Assembly (NCBI GenBank): GCA_964636965.1
Contig: CAZWST010000018.1
Location: 1-26,438 of the forward strand
Length of the DNA stretch: 26,438 bases
From: CAG-582 sp964636965
GTDB taxonomy: Bacteria; Bacillota_I; Bacilli_A; RF39; UBA660
Reading direction: 5' to 3'
Below the pieces are notes generated by a model, which was not told the origin of the DNA, searched no databases, and saw only the letters and a program-made list of their open reading frames with translations. Made by a program: the position numbers and the translations under genes. How positions within the stretch are numbered: the first letter of the stretch is position 1; every line of letters begins with the position of its first letter. Below, piece after piece: positions 1-7,315 of this stretch.

Positions 1-48
1 TACAGGCTTTTCAATATTATCAACACTTGGTGAAAATCTCCCCCTGAA

Positions 49-75
49 GGAGCCCAAACGGCTCCACTTTTTTAT
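49..75 (+). terminator. Intrinsic terminator of an upstream gene
   Basis: The stem GGAGCC (49-54) pairs with GGCTCC (60-65) over a CAAAC loop and is followed by a T-rich run (68-75). It points rightward, so it probably ends a gene lying left of the window. No gene can be assigned in 1-48: only short open frames run in from the edge. The minus-strand frame across 1-65 is discussed in the findings. Confidence 0.7.
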
Positions 76-155
76 TTGTAATAATTACATTGAAACATAT
101 AAGATTCTTTTATTTTATGATATACTATAAATAGATTAAATTAAGGAGTACATTT

Positions 156-1616
156 ATGAATAAAGTTGGATTTGATAGTGATAAATATTTAAAAGTTCAA
201 AGTGAAAAAATTTTAGAGAGAATTAAAATGTTTGATGATAAACTATATTTAGAGTTTGGTGGTAAAATATTTGACGATTACCATGCCTCTCGTGTTTTAC
301 CAGGGTTTAGACCAGACAATAAAATAAGATTACTTCAACAATTTAAAGATGATTTAGAAGTAATATTTTGTATCAACGCATCAGATATAGAAAATAGTAA
401 AATAAGAGCTGATTATGGTATTAGCTATGAACTTGAACTATTAAGGTTAATAGAAAAGCTTCAAGGGTTAAATATTTTAATTAACAGTGTTGTTGTAACT
501 ATGTATCATGAAGGAACAAATCTATCTCATTTAGAAACGTCCTTAAAAAAGAAAAAAATAAAACTATATATTCATAGACCAATTGAAGGATATCCAAATA
601 ATGTTGATTTAATAGTAAGTGATAAAGGCTATGGAAAAAATCCTTACATTAAAACAACAAAGAAATTAGTAGTAGTAACAGCACCTGGACCAAATAGTGG
701 TAAACTTGGAACCTGTCTTTCTCAACTATACCATGAATATAAAAACGGTGTAAAAGCTGGATATGCCAAGTTTGAAACATTCCCTGTCTGGAACTTAGGA
801 TTATTAGATCCAGTTAATATAGCATATGAAGCAGCAACAGTCGATTTAAAAGATGTTAATATGATTGATCCTTTTCATTTAGAAGCGTATGGAATAAATA
901 CAGTTAACTACAATAGGGATATTTCAACATTTCCAATTTTAAAAAGTATTTTAATGCAAATAACAGGAAAAGAAATCTATAAATCTCCAACTGATATGGG
1001 TGTAAATATGATTAAAGATTGCATAGTTGATGAAGAGATAGTAAGAAAAGCAGCTACTGATGAAATAATTAGAAGATACTATAATACCTTATGTGATTAT
1101 AAAAGAAAGATCTGCGATAAAGAAGATGTAGAACTTTCAAAACACTTAATGGATAAACTAAATCTTTCGCTTTCAGATAGAGAAGTGGCTAGAATAGCCA
1201 ATGAAAAAGCTAAAGAAAAAAATACTAATGTCCTTGCAATTGAACTTAATAGTGGAGAGATTATTACGGGAAAAGAAACAAAAGTCTTAAGTTGTACTTC
1301 AGCAGCGTTCCTAAATGCCATAAAGAAAATAACAGGCATTCCCGATGATGAATATTTACTTTCACCAGCTGTCTTAGATAGCATTTATAAAATGAAACAA
1401 AAAACTTCATATAACACATCATATGTTCTTAACTTAACTGAAGTATTAATTGTTTTAAGTATTTGCTCGGTTACCAATCCAATTATCGAAAAAGCAATAA
1501 ATGACTTAGAAAAACTAAGAGGATGTGAAGCACATAGTAGTTATATATTAGATAAAAGTGAATTAAATGCACTTAAAAATCTTGGTATAAACTTAACATG
1601 TGAACCAAATATGTAA
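156..1616 (+). CDS. DUF1846 (UPF0371) family protein
   Basis: This 486-residue protein matches the DUF1846 family over its whole length. The family is cytosolic and usually about 490-500 residues, so the gene looks complete. Its biochemical role is not established. Visible hallmarks are the N-terminal segment around residues 33-55 (LEFGGKIFDDYHASRVLPGF), a glycine/proline-rich loop TAPGPNSGK at 175-183 that resembles a nucleotide- or phosphate-binding loop, and the block FPVWNLGLLDPVNIAYEAAT at about 209-228. No signal peptide or membrane segment is seen. The ATG is set by AAGGAG at 143-148, seven bases upstream. A TATACT at 121-126 may be the -10, but no good -35 goes with it. The gene is a single transcription unit, convergent with the LysR gene, and shares its terminator. 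The family call is from recognised motifs; function is unknown. Confidence 0.88.
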   Translation: MNKVGFDSDKYLKVQSEKILERIKMFDDKLYLEFGGKIFDDYHASRVLPGFRPDNKIRLLQQFKDDLEVIFCINASDIENSKIRADYGISYELELLRLIEKLQGLNILINSVVVTMYHEGTNLSHLETSLKKKKIKLYIHRPIEGYPNNVDLIVSDKGYGKNPYIKTTKKLVVVTAPGPNSGKLGTCLSQLYHEYKNGVKAGYAKFETFPVWNLGLLDPVNIAYEAATVDLKDVNMIDPFHLEAYGINTVNYNRDISTFPILKSILMQITGKEIYKSPTDMGVNMIKDCIVDEEIVRKAATDEIIRRYYNTLCDYKRKICDKEDVELSKHLMDKLNLSLSDREVARIANEKAKEKNTNVLAIELNSGEIITGKETKVLSCTSAAFLNAIKKITGIPDDEYLLSPAVLDSIYKMKQKTSYNTSYVLNLTEVLIVLSICSVTNPIIEKAINDLEKLRGCEAHSSYILDKSELNALKNLGINLTCEPNM

Positions 1617-1622
1617 TAAAAA

Positions 1623-1644
1623 AGATAAGACATAAATCTTATCT
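1623..1644. terminator. Shared convergent terminator (DUF1846 / LysR)
   Basis: The stem AGATAAGA (1623-1630) pairs with TCTTATCT (1637-1644). An A-run on the left and TCTTTATT on the right give U-rich tails on both strands. The TAG stop of the LysR gene (1643-1645) lies inside the right arm. Confidence 0.6.
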
Positions 1645-2521
1645 AATCTTTATTAATTAATTCAACAAAAGCCTTAAGAACATCTTTTGTTGAATTTTTT
1701 TTGTAACAAATTGAAAAATCTCTTTTAGGTAAATTGAAAGACGTATCAATTATTATAAAATCTTCGTTGTTATAATGAATAGGATTACCAATTCCAATGC
1801 CGAATCCATTTCTAATAAGTTCTCTACATAAGCTATAACTATTAAATTCATAGGTTGGCTTATAAATTATATTATTACTTTTCAAATATGCATCAAAATT
1901 TTTCCTTCCATGTGTAATATTACTAAGTAATACGAAGGGATAGTTATCTAATAATTCTTTAAGTGAATACTTACCTGTACTCAAATTATTAAAATATTTC
2001 TTTGATGCAATAAATTTATCTTGTATGGAAAAGCTTTTTCCTTTTATGAAACCATCTATACTTTCATAGTCATTTATAATTATAATATCTAACTTATCGA
2101 GTTTATTATACATCTCCAATACTTCAATTTCTTCAAGAACAATATTAATTTTTACATTAGGATATTTTTCTCTTAATATCCTAAGAGAATCTATAATTGG
2201 TTCTAAAAAATTTGTTGTAGTTGCTCCAATATATAAGTGAGGCTCATTAATTCGATTATTATCAATTGCATTAATTGTATTATTAAGTGATTGAAACATT
2301 GTTTTTGCATAATTATATAGTATTTCACCTTCATCAGTTAAAGTCACACCTTTTTTGCTTCTAACAAAAAGAGTAGAGTTTAAATCACTTTCTAAGTTAT
2401 GTAAGGCTTTTGTAAGTGCAGGCTGACTAACATTTAGATTTTCACTTGCTTTAGTAATATTTTTTGTAGCTGCAACTTCTACAAAATATTTAAGTGTATT
2501 TAAATTAAAATCAGTATTCAT
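1643..2521 (-). CDS. LysR-family transcriptional regulator
   Basis: At 292 residues this has the normal LysR length. The winged helix-turn-helix is at the N-terminus, with the recognition region about residues 21-40 (ITKASENLNVSQPALTKAL) followed by the family block LESDLNSTLFVRSKKGVTLT. A co-inducer-binding domain follows from about residue 90 (LYIGATTTNFLEPIIDSLR). LysR proteins are cytosolic tetramers that usually control the divergent neighbour and themselves, so the likely target is the PHP phosphoesterase gene at 2642. The ATG has AGGTGA just upstream, reading minus. A T-N11-A inverted repeat at 2554-2568 lies in the shared control region, as expected for this family. The inducer cannot be told from the sequence. 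Confidence 0.93.
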   Translation of the reverse strand: MNTDFNLNTLKYFVEVAATKNITKASENLNVSQPALTKALHNLESDLNSTLFVRSKKGVTLTDEGEILYNYAKTMFQSLNNTINAIDNNRINEPHLYIGATTTNFLEPIIDSLRILREKYPNVKINIVLEEIEVLEMYNKLDKLDIIIINDYESIDGFIKGKSFSIQDKFIASKKYFNNLSTGKYSLKELLDNYPFVLLSNITHGRKNFDAYLKSNNIIYKPTYEFNSYSLCRELIRNGFGIGIGNPIHYNNEDFIIIDTSFNLPKRDFSICYKKNSTKDVLKAFVELINKD

Positions 2522-2536
2522 ACTTCACCTCTTATA

Positions 2537-2568
2537 ATTATAATATCATAAAAATAACTAAATGTTAT
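2537..2568 (-). promoter_or_regulatory. lysR promoter with LysR box (T-N11-A)
   Basis: Reading minus, TATAAT at 2542-2537 is a good -10, 15 bases before the lysR ATG. ATAAC-N5-GTTAT at 2554-2568 is an interrupted palindrome with the T-N11-A spacing (T2555, A2567) typical of LysR boxes. It covers the place where the -35 should be (no consensus -35 is visible), which suggests autorepression. Assignment to this regulator is inferred from position and symmetry. Confidence 0.55.
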
Positions 2569-2590
2569 CGATATAATAAAAATATAATAT

Positions 2591-2619
2591 TTTATTTATG
2601 AATAAATAATTGCTATCAT
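2591..2619 (+). promoter_or_regulatory. Promoter of PHP phosphoesterase gene
   Basis: An extended -10 TGCTATCAT (2611-2619) has TTTATT at 2591-2596 as a weak -35 with a 17-base spacer. The LysR box at 2554-2568 lies about 23 bases upstream of this -35, a normal activator position. A GAAGGAAG ribosome site precedes the ATG at 2642. Confidence 0.4.
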
Positions 2620-2641
2620 GTAATTAGAAAGAAGGAAGAAG

Positions 2642-3376
2642 ATGGAATATTTAGCTGATACTCATATGCATTCAATCTATTCGTATGACGGTCAAATGCG
2701 TTTAGAAAGTATGGTTAAGAGGGGAATAGAACTTGGACTTAGGTATATGGCTTTTACTGAACATGTTGAATTCGGTCAAATAACTTTAAAACAATTCTTA
2801 AATAGATTTGCTATATACTCAGAAGAAATCAATGAATTACAACTAAAGTATCCTAATATAAAATTGTTAAAAGGAGCTGAGATATCAAATCCAGAAATGT
2901 ATCCAAGTGAGTTAAGTAAACTTAATGAGTTAGATTTAGATTTTATAATTGGAAGTAATCATAAAATGCCAAATACGGGAAGTGAACTAGATATATTAGA
3001 ATATTACAAATGTATTTTATCAATTGTTAAGCAAGGTGGAGTAGATGCCTTAGGTCATTTAGATTATTTAAGAAGAAAATATGACGATTCATTAGTTAAT
3101 TACTCAATCATTTATACCATATTTGAAGAAATGCTAAAAAATAATATTACTTTAGAAATAAACTCTTCAGCTATAAGAAGAAAAAACTTAGATTCATTTC
3201 CAAGTAAAGATAAATTAGATATTTATAAAAGTTTAGGTGGAAGAAATATCACGATTGGTAGTGATGCACATAGAATAAATGAGATATATGACAATATACC
3301 AAAGATAGCAAGCGAGTATACGTACTTTAATCAAGGAATATATGAAAAAAGAATGTTTAAAACTTTAAATAAATAG
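2642..3376 (+). CDS. PHP-domain phosphoesterase (histidinol-phosphatase type)
   Basis: This 244-residue protein is a single PHP domain. The metal motifs are in order: DTHMHSIYSYD (Asp6, His8, His10), FTEHVEF near residue 39, KGAEIS near 77, IGSNHK near 101, LGHLDYLRR near 139, EINSSAIRR near 175 and GSDAHR near 208. These residues normally hold three divalent metals that hydrolyse phosphomonoesters. It is closest to the HisK/HisJ histidinol-phosphate phosphatases of Gram-positives, but no other histidine-biosynthesis gene is nearby. Another small phosphorylated substrate is therefore equally possible. It is transcribed divergently from the LysR gene and is probably regulated by it. The family call is strong; the substrate is inferred. 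Confidence 0.85.
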   Translation: MEYLADTHMHSIYSYDGQMRLESMVKRGIELGLRYMAFTEHVEFGQITLKQFLNRFAIYSEEINELQLKYPNIKLLKGAEISNPEMYPSELSKLNELDLDFIIGSNHKMPNTGSELDILEYYKCILSIVKQGGVDALGHLDYLRRKYDDSLVNYSIIYTIFEEMLKNNITLEINSSAIRRKNLDSFPSKDKLDIYKSLGGRNITIGSDAHRINEIYDNIPKIASEYTYFNQGIYEKRMFKTLNK

Positions 3377-3493
3377 AAAAAGACTTATCAATATTGATAA
3401 GTCTCCTACCTAGACAATTCTTCCCTAGGTATATGTAATAATACGTCTTGAAGTTAATCAATTTATTATTACATTATTATTATGAACATTATA
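3374..3493 (-). ncRNA. Candidate small RNA with its own promoter and terminator
   Basis: On the minus strand the predicted transcript starts near 3493, seven bases after TATAAT at 3505-3500. It folds into three successive hairpins: 3474-3464 with 3443-3433 (11 perfect pairs, 20-base loop), 3431-3425 with 3413-3407 (7 pairs), and 3404-3381. The last is a perfect 10-pair stem with a 4-base loop, followed by five U. The U-tract is only on the minus strand; in the plus direction the same hairpin is followed by CCTACC. No convincing small ORF is seen inside. The region could instead be a structured 3' end of the PHP mRNA. No known RNA family is recognised. Confidence 0.4.
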
Positions 3494-3499
3494 CTTTAT

Positions 3500-3530
3500 A
3501 TTATACATAAAAACTCTTTACTTAAGTCAA
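3500..3530 (-). promoter_or_regulatory. Promoter of the candidate small RNA
   Basis: Reading minus, TTGACT (3530-3525) and TATAAT (3505-3500) are both near-consensus but separated by 19 bases, longer than the optimal 17. It overlaps the plus-strand promoter at 3517-3545 face to face, so use of one would hinder the other. Confidence 0.4.
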
Positions 3531-3545
3531 AATAATCATTATAAT
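3517..3545 (+). promoter_or_regulatory. Promoter of the clamp-motif gene / dCMP deaminase operon
   Basis: TTTACT (3517-3522), a 17-base spacer and TATAAT (3540-3545) make a strong promoter. The start site is expected near 3552, only about two bases before the ribosome site AAAGGTG (3554-3560). Confidence 0.65.
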
Positions 3546-3566
3546 AATAAAACAAAGGTGATTCTT

Positions 3567-4376
3567 ATGGATAGAGCAATGGCTTTAAGAATGTCAGAAA
3601 AAATGATTGCAAAAGATTTAATTGAACCACTAATATTTGAAGATTTCAAATTTATTGTAGATAATACTGAATCAAAGATGAGTGACGAAGAATCAGAAGT
3701 GTATACTAAATCAAATTTAATATGCTTTTTATTTAGCAATTTTAAATATTATACAATAGAAGACTATCTTATGACATTTAGTACAAATATTATAACGTTA
3801 TGTAGAAGCAAGGATGGATACAATGTATCATCAAGAATATTAAGCGCATGCATAGAAGATCTCCTTTTAGATATATCAAGAAGAGTAGAAACAGAACTTA
3901 TGCTTCATTTATATGAAGCACTAGAAATCTATTTAAAAAATAAAGACTTATTTAAAAGTAGAATAGATTTAGTTCTTAAAGAAAATATTTGTGAAGCAAT
4001 ATCAGTTTCAACATTAGATGTTGCAGAAGAATTCAAATATGAACAAATGGAAATACCTGGCATAATTGATGGTAAGAAAAAAGAACGTCCAAACGAGCTT
4101 TTATCTAAAACCAATTATTATCGAAAAGATAGTATAAGAAAAGGTATTAGGAAATATGTTATAAACAATTATGATGAAAATTTATTTTCGGATTTTATAA
4201 ATGAATTTAATCAAGTAATAGATGAATTAGCTATCTCAAAATACGATCAAGTTAATTTGAAAATTAAGTATAAAGAATTAATTGAAAAACTATATATTTA
4301 TGTTGCACCATTATGGTTAGAAAAAGAAGAAAGTAGAGACGTAAATCAATTAACTCTTTTTGATTATTTAAGATAG
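3567..4376 (+). CDS. Helical protein of unknown function with C-terminal beta-clamp-type motif
   Basis: I do not recognise this family. The protein is 269 residues, soluble-looking, mostly helical and rich in Glu, Lys, Ile and Leu, with no signal peptide or membrane segment. The open frame extends to a GTG at 3558, but that codon lies in the ribosome site AAAGGTG. ATG 3567, six bases after it, is the better start. The most telling feature is the extreme C-terminus: NQLTLFDYLR, with QLTLF at residues 261-265. This fits the QL(S/D)LF pentapeptide by which DNA polymerases, MutS and Hda dock on the DnaN sliding clamp, and the motif is usually terminal and flexible as here. The next gene, dCMP deaminase, starts nine bases after the stop, so the two form an operon. 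A replication or repair role is inferred from the motif and neighbour only. Confidence 0.8.
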   Translation: MDRAMALRMSEKMIAKDLIEPLIFEDFKFIVDNTESKMSDEESEVYTKSNLICFLFSNFKYYTIEDYLMTFSTNIITLCRSKDGYNVSSRILSACIEDLLLDISRRVETELMLHLYEALEIYLKNKDLFKSRIDLVLKENICEAISVSTLDVAEEFKYEQMEIPGIIDGKKKERPNELLSKTNYYRKDSIRKGIRKYVINNYDENLFSDFINEFNQVIDELAISKYDQVNLKIKYKELIEKLYIYVAPLWLEKEESRDVNQLTLFDYLR

Positions 4377-4385
4377 GAGGACACC

Positions 4386-4940
4386 ATGAGCACCAAAAGA
4401 CAAGATTACTTAAAATGGGAAGAATATTTCATGGGAAGTGCACTTCTTGCATCAATGCGAAGTAAAGATCCACACAATCAAGTTGGAGCATGTATTGTAG
4501 ATGAAGAAGAACATAAAATACTTTCAATTGGTTATAATGGATTACCCCGCGGAATGAATGATGATACATTTGACTGGGCATCATCAGGTGAAAGAACTGG
4601 AGTTTTAAAAGATATTAAAGATTACTATGTTGTCCATGCTGAAAGAAATGCCATTTTAAACTTTTATGGGGACTCAAGAGAGTTAAGAGGCAAGACTTTA
4701 TATGTTACATGGTTTCCTTGCACAGAGTGTACAAAAGAGGTAATACAAGCTGGAATTAAAAAGATTGTCTACTTAAGAGATTTTTCAAAACCAGAATTAG
4801 TGGAAATAAGTAGAATTATGTTAGAAAGTGCCGGAATTGAGGTTGTTGAATATAATCCAAATAGAGAAATTACTAAAGAAGAAGTAAATGAAATAACTCA
4901 TGAAATTCAACAGTCAATAAAAAGACTCAGTTTAAAATAG
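4386..4940 (+). CDS. dCMP deaminase (cytidine/deoxycytidylate deaminase family)
   Basis: This 184-residue zinc enzyme should deaminate dCMP to dUMP, feeding thymidylate synthesis in the cytosol. The catalytic motifs are intact: HAE at 84-86 (VVHAERNAIL, with Glu86 as proton shuttle) and PCTEC at 111-115 (zinc ligands Cys112 and Cys115). The N-terminal WEEYFMGSALLASMRSKDP and the substrate segment GYNGLPRG (about 49-56) are typical of dCMP deaminase and of ComEB. The length fits the family, which often has an allosteric dCTP/dTTP site. AGGAGG at 4376-4381 overlaps the previous stop codon and lies four bases before the ATG, so the gene is translated from the same mRNA as its upstream neighbour. 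Its TAG stop sits within the shared terminator hairpin. Confidence 0.92.
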   Translation: MSTKRQDYLKWEEYFMGSALLASMRSKDPHNQVGACIVDEEEHKILSIGYNGLPRGMNDDTFDWASSGERTGVLKDIKDYYVVHAERNAILNFYGDSRELRGKTLYVTWFPCTECTKEVIQAGIKKIVYLRDFSKPELVEISRIMLESAGIEVVEYNPNREITKEEVNEITHEIQQSIKRLSLK

Positions 4941-4958
4941 GAAATATTCCTATTTTTT
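4934..4958. terminator. Shared convergent terminator (dCMP deaminase / small hypothetical)
   Basis: AAAATAGGAA (4934-4943) pairs perfectly with TTCCTATTTT (4947-4956) over a three-base loop, with T-runs on the plus side and A-rich sequence on the other. Both convergent stop codons, TAG at 4938-4940 (plus) and TAG at 4952-4950 (minus), lie within the stem. Confidence 0.75.
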
Positions 4959-5228
4959 AATTTTTATTAATTCAATATTATAAACATCTACAACCATTAA
5001 ATTGTATTTATTAATTAAAATATTATCTACCAATTTAAATTGTTTTTTTATATTTATATTAGAAATATTAAATAAAGATAAAACATTATTAAAATATTCC
5101 CAAATACTGCAATTAAGTTTCAATTTATTATAAAAAGTATAAGCTAATCCAAACGCTATTAAATTAGGTAAAATATTATACTCAATATAAAATAAATTAG
5201 CTTCATTAATTTTTCTCCATGTATACAT
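4950..5228 (-). CDS. Small hypothetical protein
   Basis: This 92-residue frame is supported by a perfect AGGAGG five bases before its ATG and by a terminator shared with its convergent neighbour. It is not a shadow of another gene. The protein is rich in Asn, Ile, Leu, Tyr and Lys. It has a hydrophobic patch about residues 18-32 (YNILPNLIAFGLAYTF), too short and polar-flanked for a clear membrane segment. No family or catalytic motif is recognised. It is divergent from rubrerythrin, with 139 bases between the two starts. Confidence 0.6.
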   Translation of the reverse strand: MYTWRKINEANLFYIEYNILPNLIAFGLAYTFYNKLKLNCSIWEYFNNVLSLFNISNINIKKQFKLVDNILINKYNLMVVDVYNIELIKIKK

Positions 5229-5313
5229 TTTAGCCTCCTATAATATATTTTAACTATACTTATACTTTTTACTGGAAAAATGTTTATTTTCCATGTTTGT
5301 TTAATAAAAAGTG

Positions 5314-5347
5314 TGATATAATATTTTTGAGTAATAAGTAATTACTT
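5314..5347 (+). promoter_or_regulatory. Rubrerythrin promoter and palindromic candidate operator
   Basis: TGATATAAT (5314-5322) is an extended -10 with no strong -35. Downstream, AAGTAATTACTT (5336-5347) is a perfect 12-base palindrome between the expected start site (about 5329) and the ribosome site AGGAAGG (5352-5358). It could bind a repressor. It does not match a PerR or Fur consensus that I know. Confidence 0.5.
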
Positions 5348-5367
5348 AGATAGGAAGGAAATTGATT

Positions 5368-5907
5368 ATGGATTTAAAAGGAACTAAAACAGAACAAAAT
5401 TTAATGACAGCTTTTGCTGGAGAATCTCAAGCAAGAAATAAATATACATATTTTGCAAGTAAAGCAAAAAAAGAAGGATATGAACAAATCGCAGCAATAT
5501 TTACTGAGACTGCTGAAAATGAAAAAGAACATGCAAAAATGTGGTTCAAAGAATTAAATGGAGGAGAAATACCTTCAACATTAGAAAACTTAAATGCAGC
5601 AGCTGAAGGTGAAAACTACGAATGGACAGACATGTATGATGAATTCGCCAAAACAGCTAAAGAAGAAGGATTTGATAGAATTGCTTTCCTTTTTGAAAGT
5701 GTAGCTGCAATCGAAAAAGAACATGAAGAAAGATATCGTAAATTAATTGCTAATATTGAAGGTGGATTAGTATTCTCTAAAGATGGAGATGCAATCTGGA
5801 AGTGTCGTAATTGTGGACACATTGTAATTGGAAAGAAAGCTCCTGAAGTATGTCCAGTATGTGCACATCCTCAAAGTTACTTTGAAATCAAAGCAGAAAA
5901 CTATTAA
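5368..5907 (+). CDS. rbr: Rubrerythrin
   Basis: This is a 179-residue non-haem iron peroxidase that reduces hydrogen peroxide in the cytosol of anaerobes and microaerophiles. The N-terminal ferritin-like four-helix domain (1 to about 135) has the di-iron motifs: Glu19 in AFAGESQARN, ENEKEH at 50-55, and a second-half EKEH at 116-119. The C-terminal rubredoxin domain holds one Fe(Cys)4 site: Cys146 and Cys149 (CRNC), Cys162 and Cys165 (CPVC). The open frame reaches a TTG at 5362, but ATG 5368 has AGGAAGG at good spacing and gives the usual family start MDLKGTKTEQNL. It is monocistronic, with its own promoter and terminator. Presence of this enzyme points to an anaerobic lifestyle with oxidative-stress defence. 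Confidence 0.96.
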   Translation: MDLKGTKTEQNLMTAFAGESQARNKYTYFASKAKKEGYEQIAAIFTETAENEKEHAKMWFKELNGGEIPSTLENLNAAAEGENYEWTDMYDEFAKTAKEEGFDRIAFLFESVAAIEKEHEERYRKLIANIEGGLVFSKDGDAIWKCRNCGHIVIGKKAPEVCPVCAHPQSYFEIKAENY

Positions 5908-5911
5908 TAGT

Positions 5912-5937
5912 AAAGTAGAGTTAACCTCTACTTTTTT
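5912..5937. terminator. Shared convergent terminator (rubrerythrin / helicase)
   Basis: AAAGTAGAG (5912-5920) pairs with CTCTACTTT (5926-5934), followed by a T-run. The helicase TAG stop (5930-5928) is in the right arm. Confidence 0.8.
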
Positions 5938-7301
5938 AATACTCTAATCTTGTCTTTATAATCTTTCATTATTTCTTTAACAAATGGACTAACATTATCA
6001 TTAACTAAGATATAAATATAATTTTTTGTTCTTGTAAGTGCTACATAGAATAATCTTCTTTCTTCTTCATAAGGTATATAATCTTTATCATTTAAAACAA
6101 ATCTTAATATTTTCTCACCCTTAATTTTAGAAGGTATATTATCAGAATTAACTAGTATTACATTACTTGCTTCTAATCCTTTTGATCTGTGAATCGTTAA
6201 TTTATTATCCCAATCAATATCTTTGATATCCGCATTATTTCTGCCAATTACCAATATATCTTTATCGTTAATTAAATCAATAACTTCATCAACTTTATAA
6301 TTAAATAAAATAATAATTGGTTTATCTAAATTTTTATTTGATACTATATTTTTCTTTAATTGTTTTTTATTCCTCATAATAAAATTGGAACTAATATTAA
6401 TTAATTCATTAGAATTTCTATAAGTATATTTTAAATTATAAATACTAACATCTTTAAAATAATATTTAATTTTAATGAATATATTTAAATTACATCCAGA
6501 GAACCTATATATACTTTGCCAGTCATCTCCTACAACAAAAACTTTAGAATTACATTTCTTAATTATTTCATTAATTAAATTATACCTAACAAAAGAAGTA
6601 TCTTGAAATTCATCTATAATTATATATTTATAATTTAAATTAGATGATTTAACAAGTTTAGTTGCATTAATTATCATATCATCAAAATCAATCTTATTTA
6701 AAGATTCACATTCTCTTTTATAAATTAACATTATTTCCATAATCATTAATAATATTTTTCTTTCATTAAAAATTGTCCTTTTATATATTTTAAATATATT
6801 ATTGATTGTCATATTATTACTTTTTGCTAGTCTAATAAATGTACTAATCGTTTGTTTTAATTTATAATATTCCTTAGTTTTATATATCTTATCTATCTTT
6901 TTATTAGTAAAGAATAGGGAATTAATTAATTTACTTTTATCATATTTAATTCTTGATTCAAAATATTCATCAATTATAAAGTTTAAATATTTATCATCTA
7001 TAATTGATACGTTTTCTAAAATGCTTAAACCTAATTTATGAAATGTAAAAATATTTAAGTTATAACCCATTTCTTTAGTTTTATTTTTTAATGATTTAAC
7101 TGTTTCATTGGTAAAAGATATACAAAGAATTTCATCTTCTTTAATGTCTTTATATTCAATTAAATATTTTATTTTTCCAAGAATCGTAAGTGTTTTACCA
7201 GATCCTGCTCCAGCTACAACCAATGTCGAAAGAGAATCACTTAATATTGCACTCATTTGTGTTTCATCTAAATCATAACCATTTATATTTAAAGTTTCAA
7301 T
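5928..7301 (-). CDS. Short UvrD/HelD-like superfamily 1 DNA helicase
   Basis: This is an SF1A helicase with a complete motif set, numbered from the ATG at 7256: motif I VVAGAGSGKT (13-22), motif II IIIDEFQDTS (about 215), motif III VVGDDWQSIYRFSG (about 245), motif IV YTYRNSNEL, motif V IHRSKGLEA and motif VI RRLFYVALTRTKN (about 405). The wording of motif III (GDDWQSIYRFSG) is closest to helicase IV (HelD). At about 450 residues it is much shorter than UvrD or PcrA, so the accessory 1B/2B domains are reduced. The frame is open upstream of ATG 7256, and the codons there encode LDETQMSAI, the Q motif of this family, so translation must begin earlier. The only candidate with a ribosome site (GGGGG at 7314-7310) is ATT at 7301, giving 457 residues. 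It follows the addA terminator closely and may depend on read-through. Confidence 0.85.
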   Translation of the reverse strand: METLNINGYDLDETQMSAILSDSLSTLVVAGAGSGKTLTILGKIKYLIEYKDIKEDEILCISFTNETVKSLKNKTKEMGYNLNIFTFHKLGLSILENVSIIDDKYLNFIIDEYFESRIKYDKSKLINSLFFTNKKIDKIYKTKEYYKLKQTISTFIRLAKSNNMTINNIFKIYKRTIFNERKILLMIMEIMLIYKRECESLNKIDFDDMIINATKLVKSSNLNYKYIIIDEFQDTSFVRYNLINEIIKKCNSKVFVVGDDWQSIYRFSGCNLNIFIKIKYYFKDVSIYNLKYTYRNSNELINISSNFIMRNKKQLKKNIVSNKNLDKPIIILFNYKVDEVIDLINDKDILVIGRNNADIKDIDWDNKLTIHRSKGLEASNVILVNSDNIPSKIKGEKILRFVLNDKDYIPYEEERRLFYVALTRTKNYIYILVNDNVSPFVKEIMKDYKDKIRVLKK

Positions 7302-7315
7302 AACGTTTTCCCCCT

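Noticed and set aside
1..48. 3' end of a tmRNA or another stable RNA at the left edge
   Set aside because: No T-arm or CCA-like end before the terminator.
3381..3404. Perfect hairpin taken as terminator of the PHP gene
   Set aside because: In the plus direction it is followed by CCTACC, not a T-run; the U-tail is on the minus strand, so it was assigned to the candidate small RNA.
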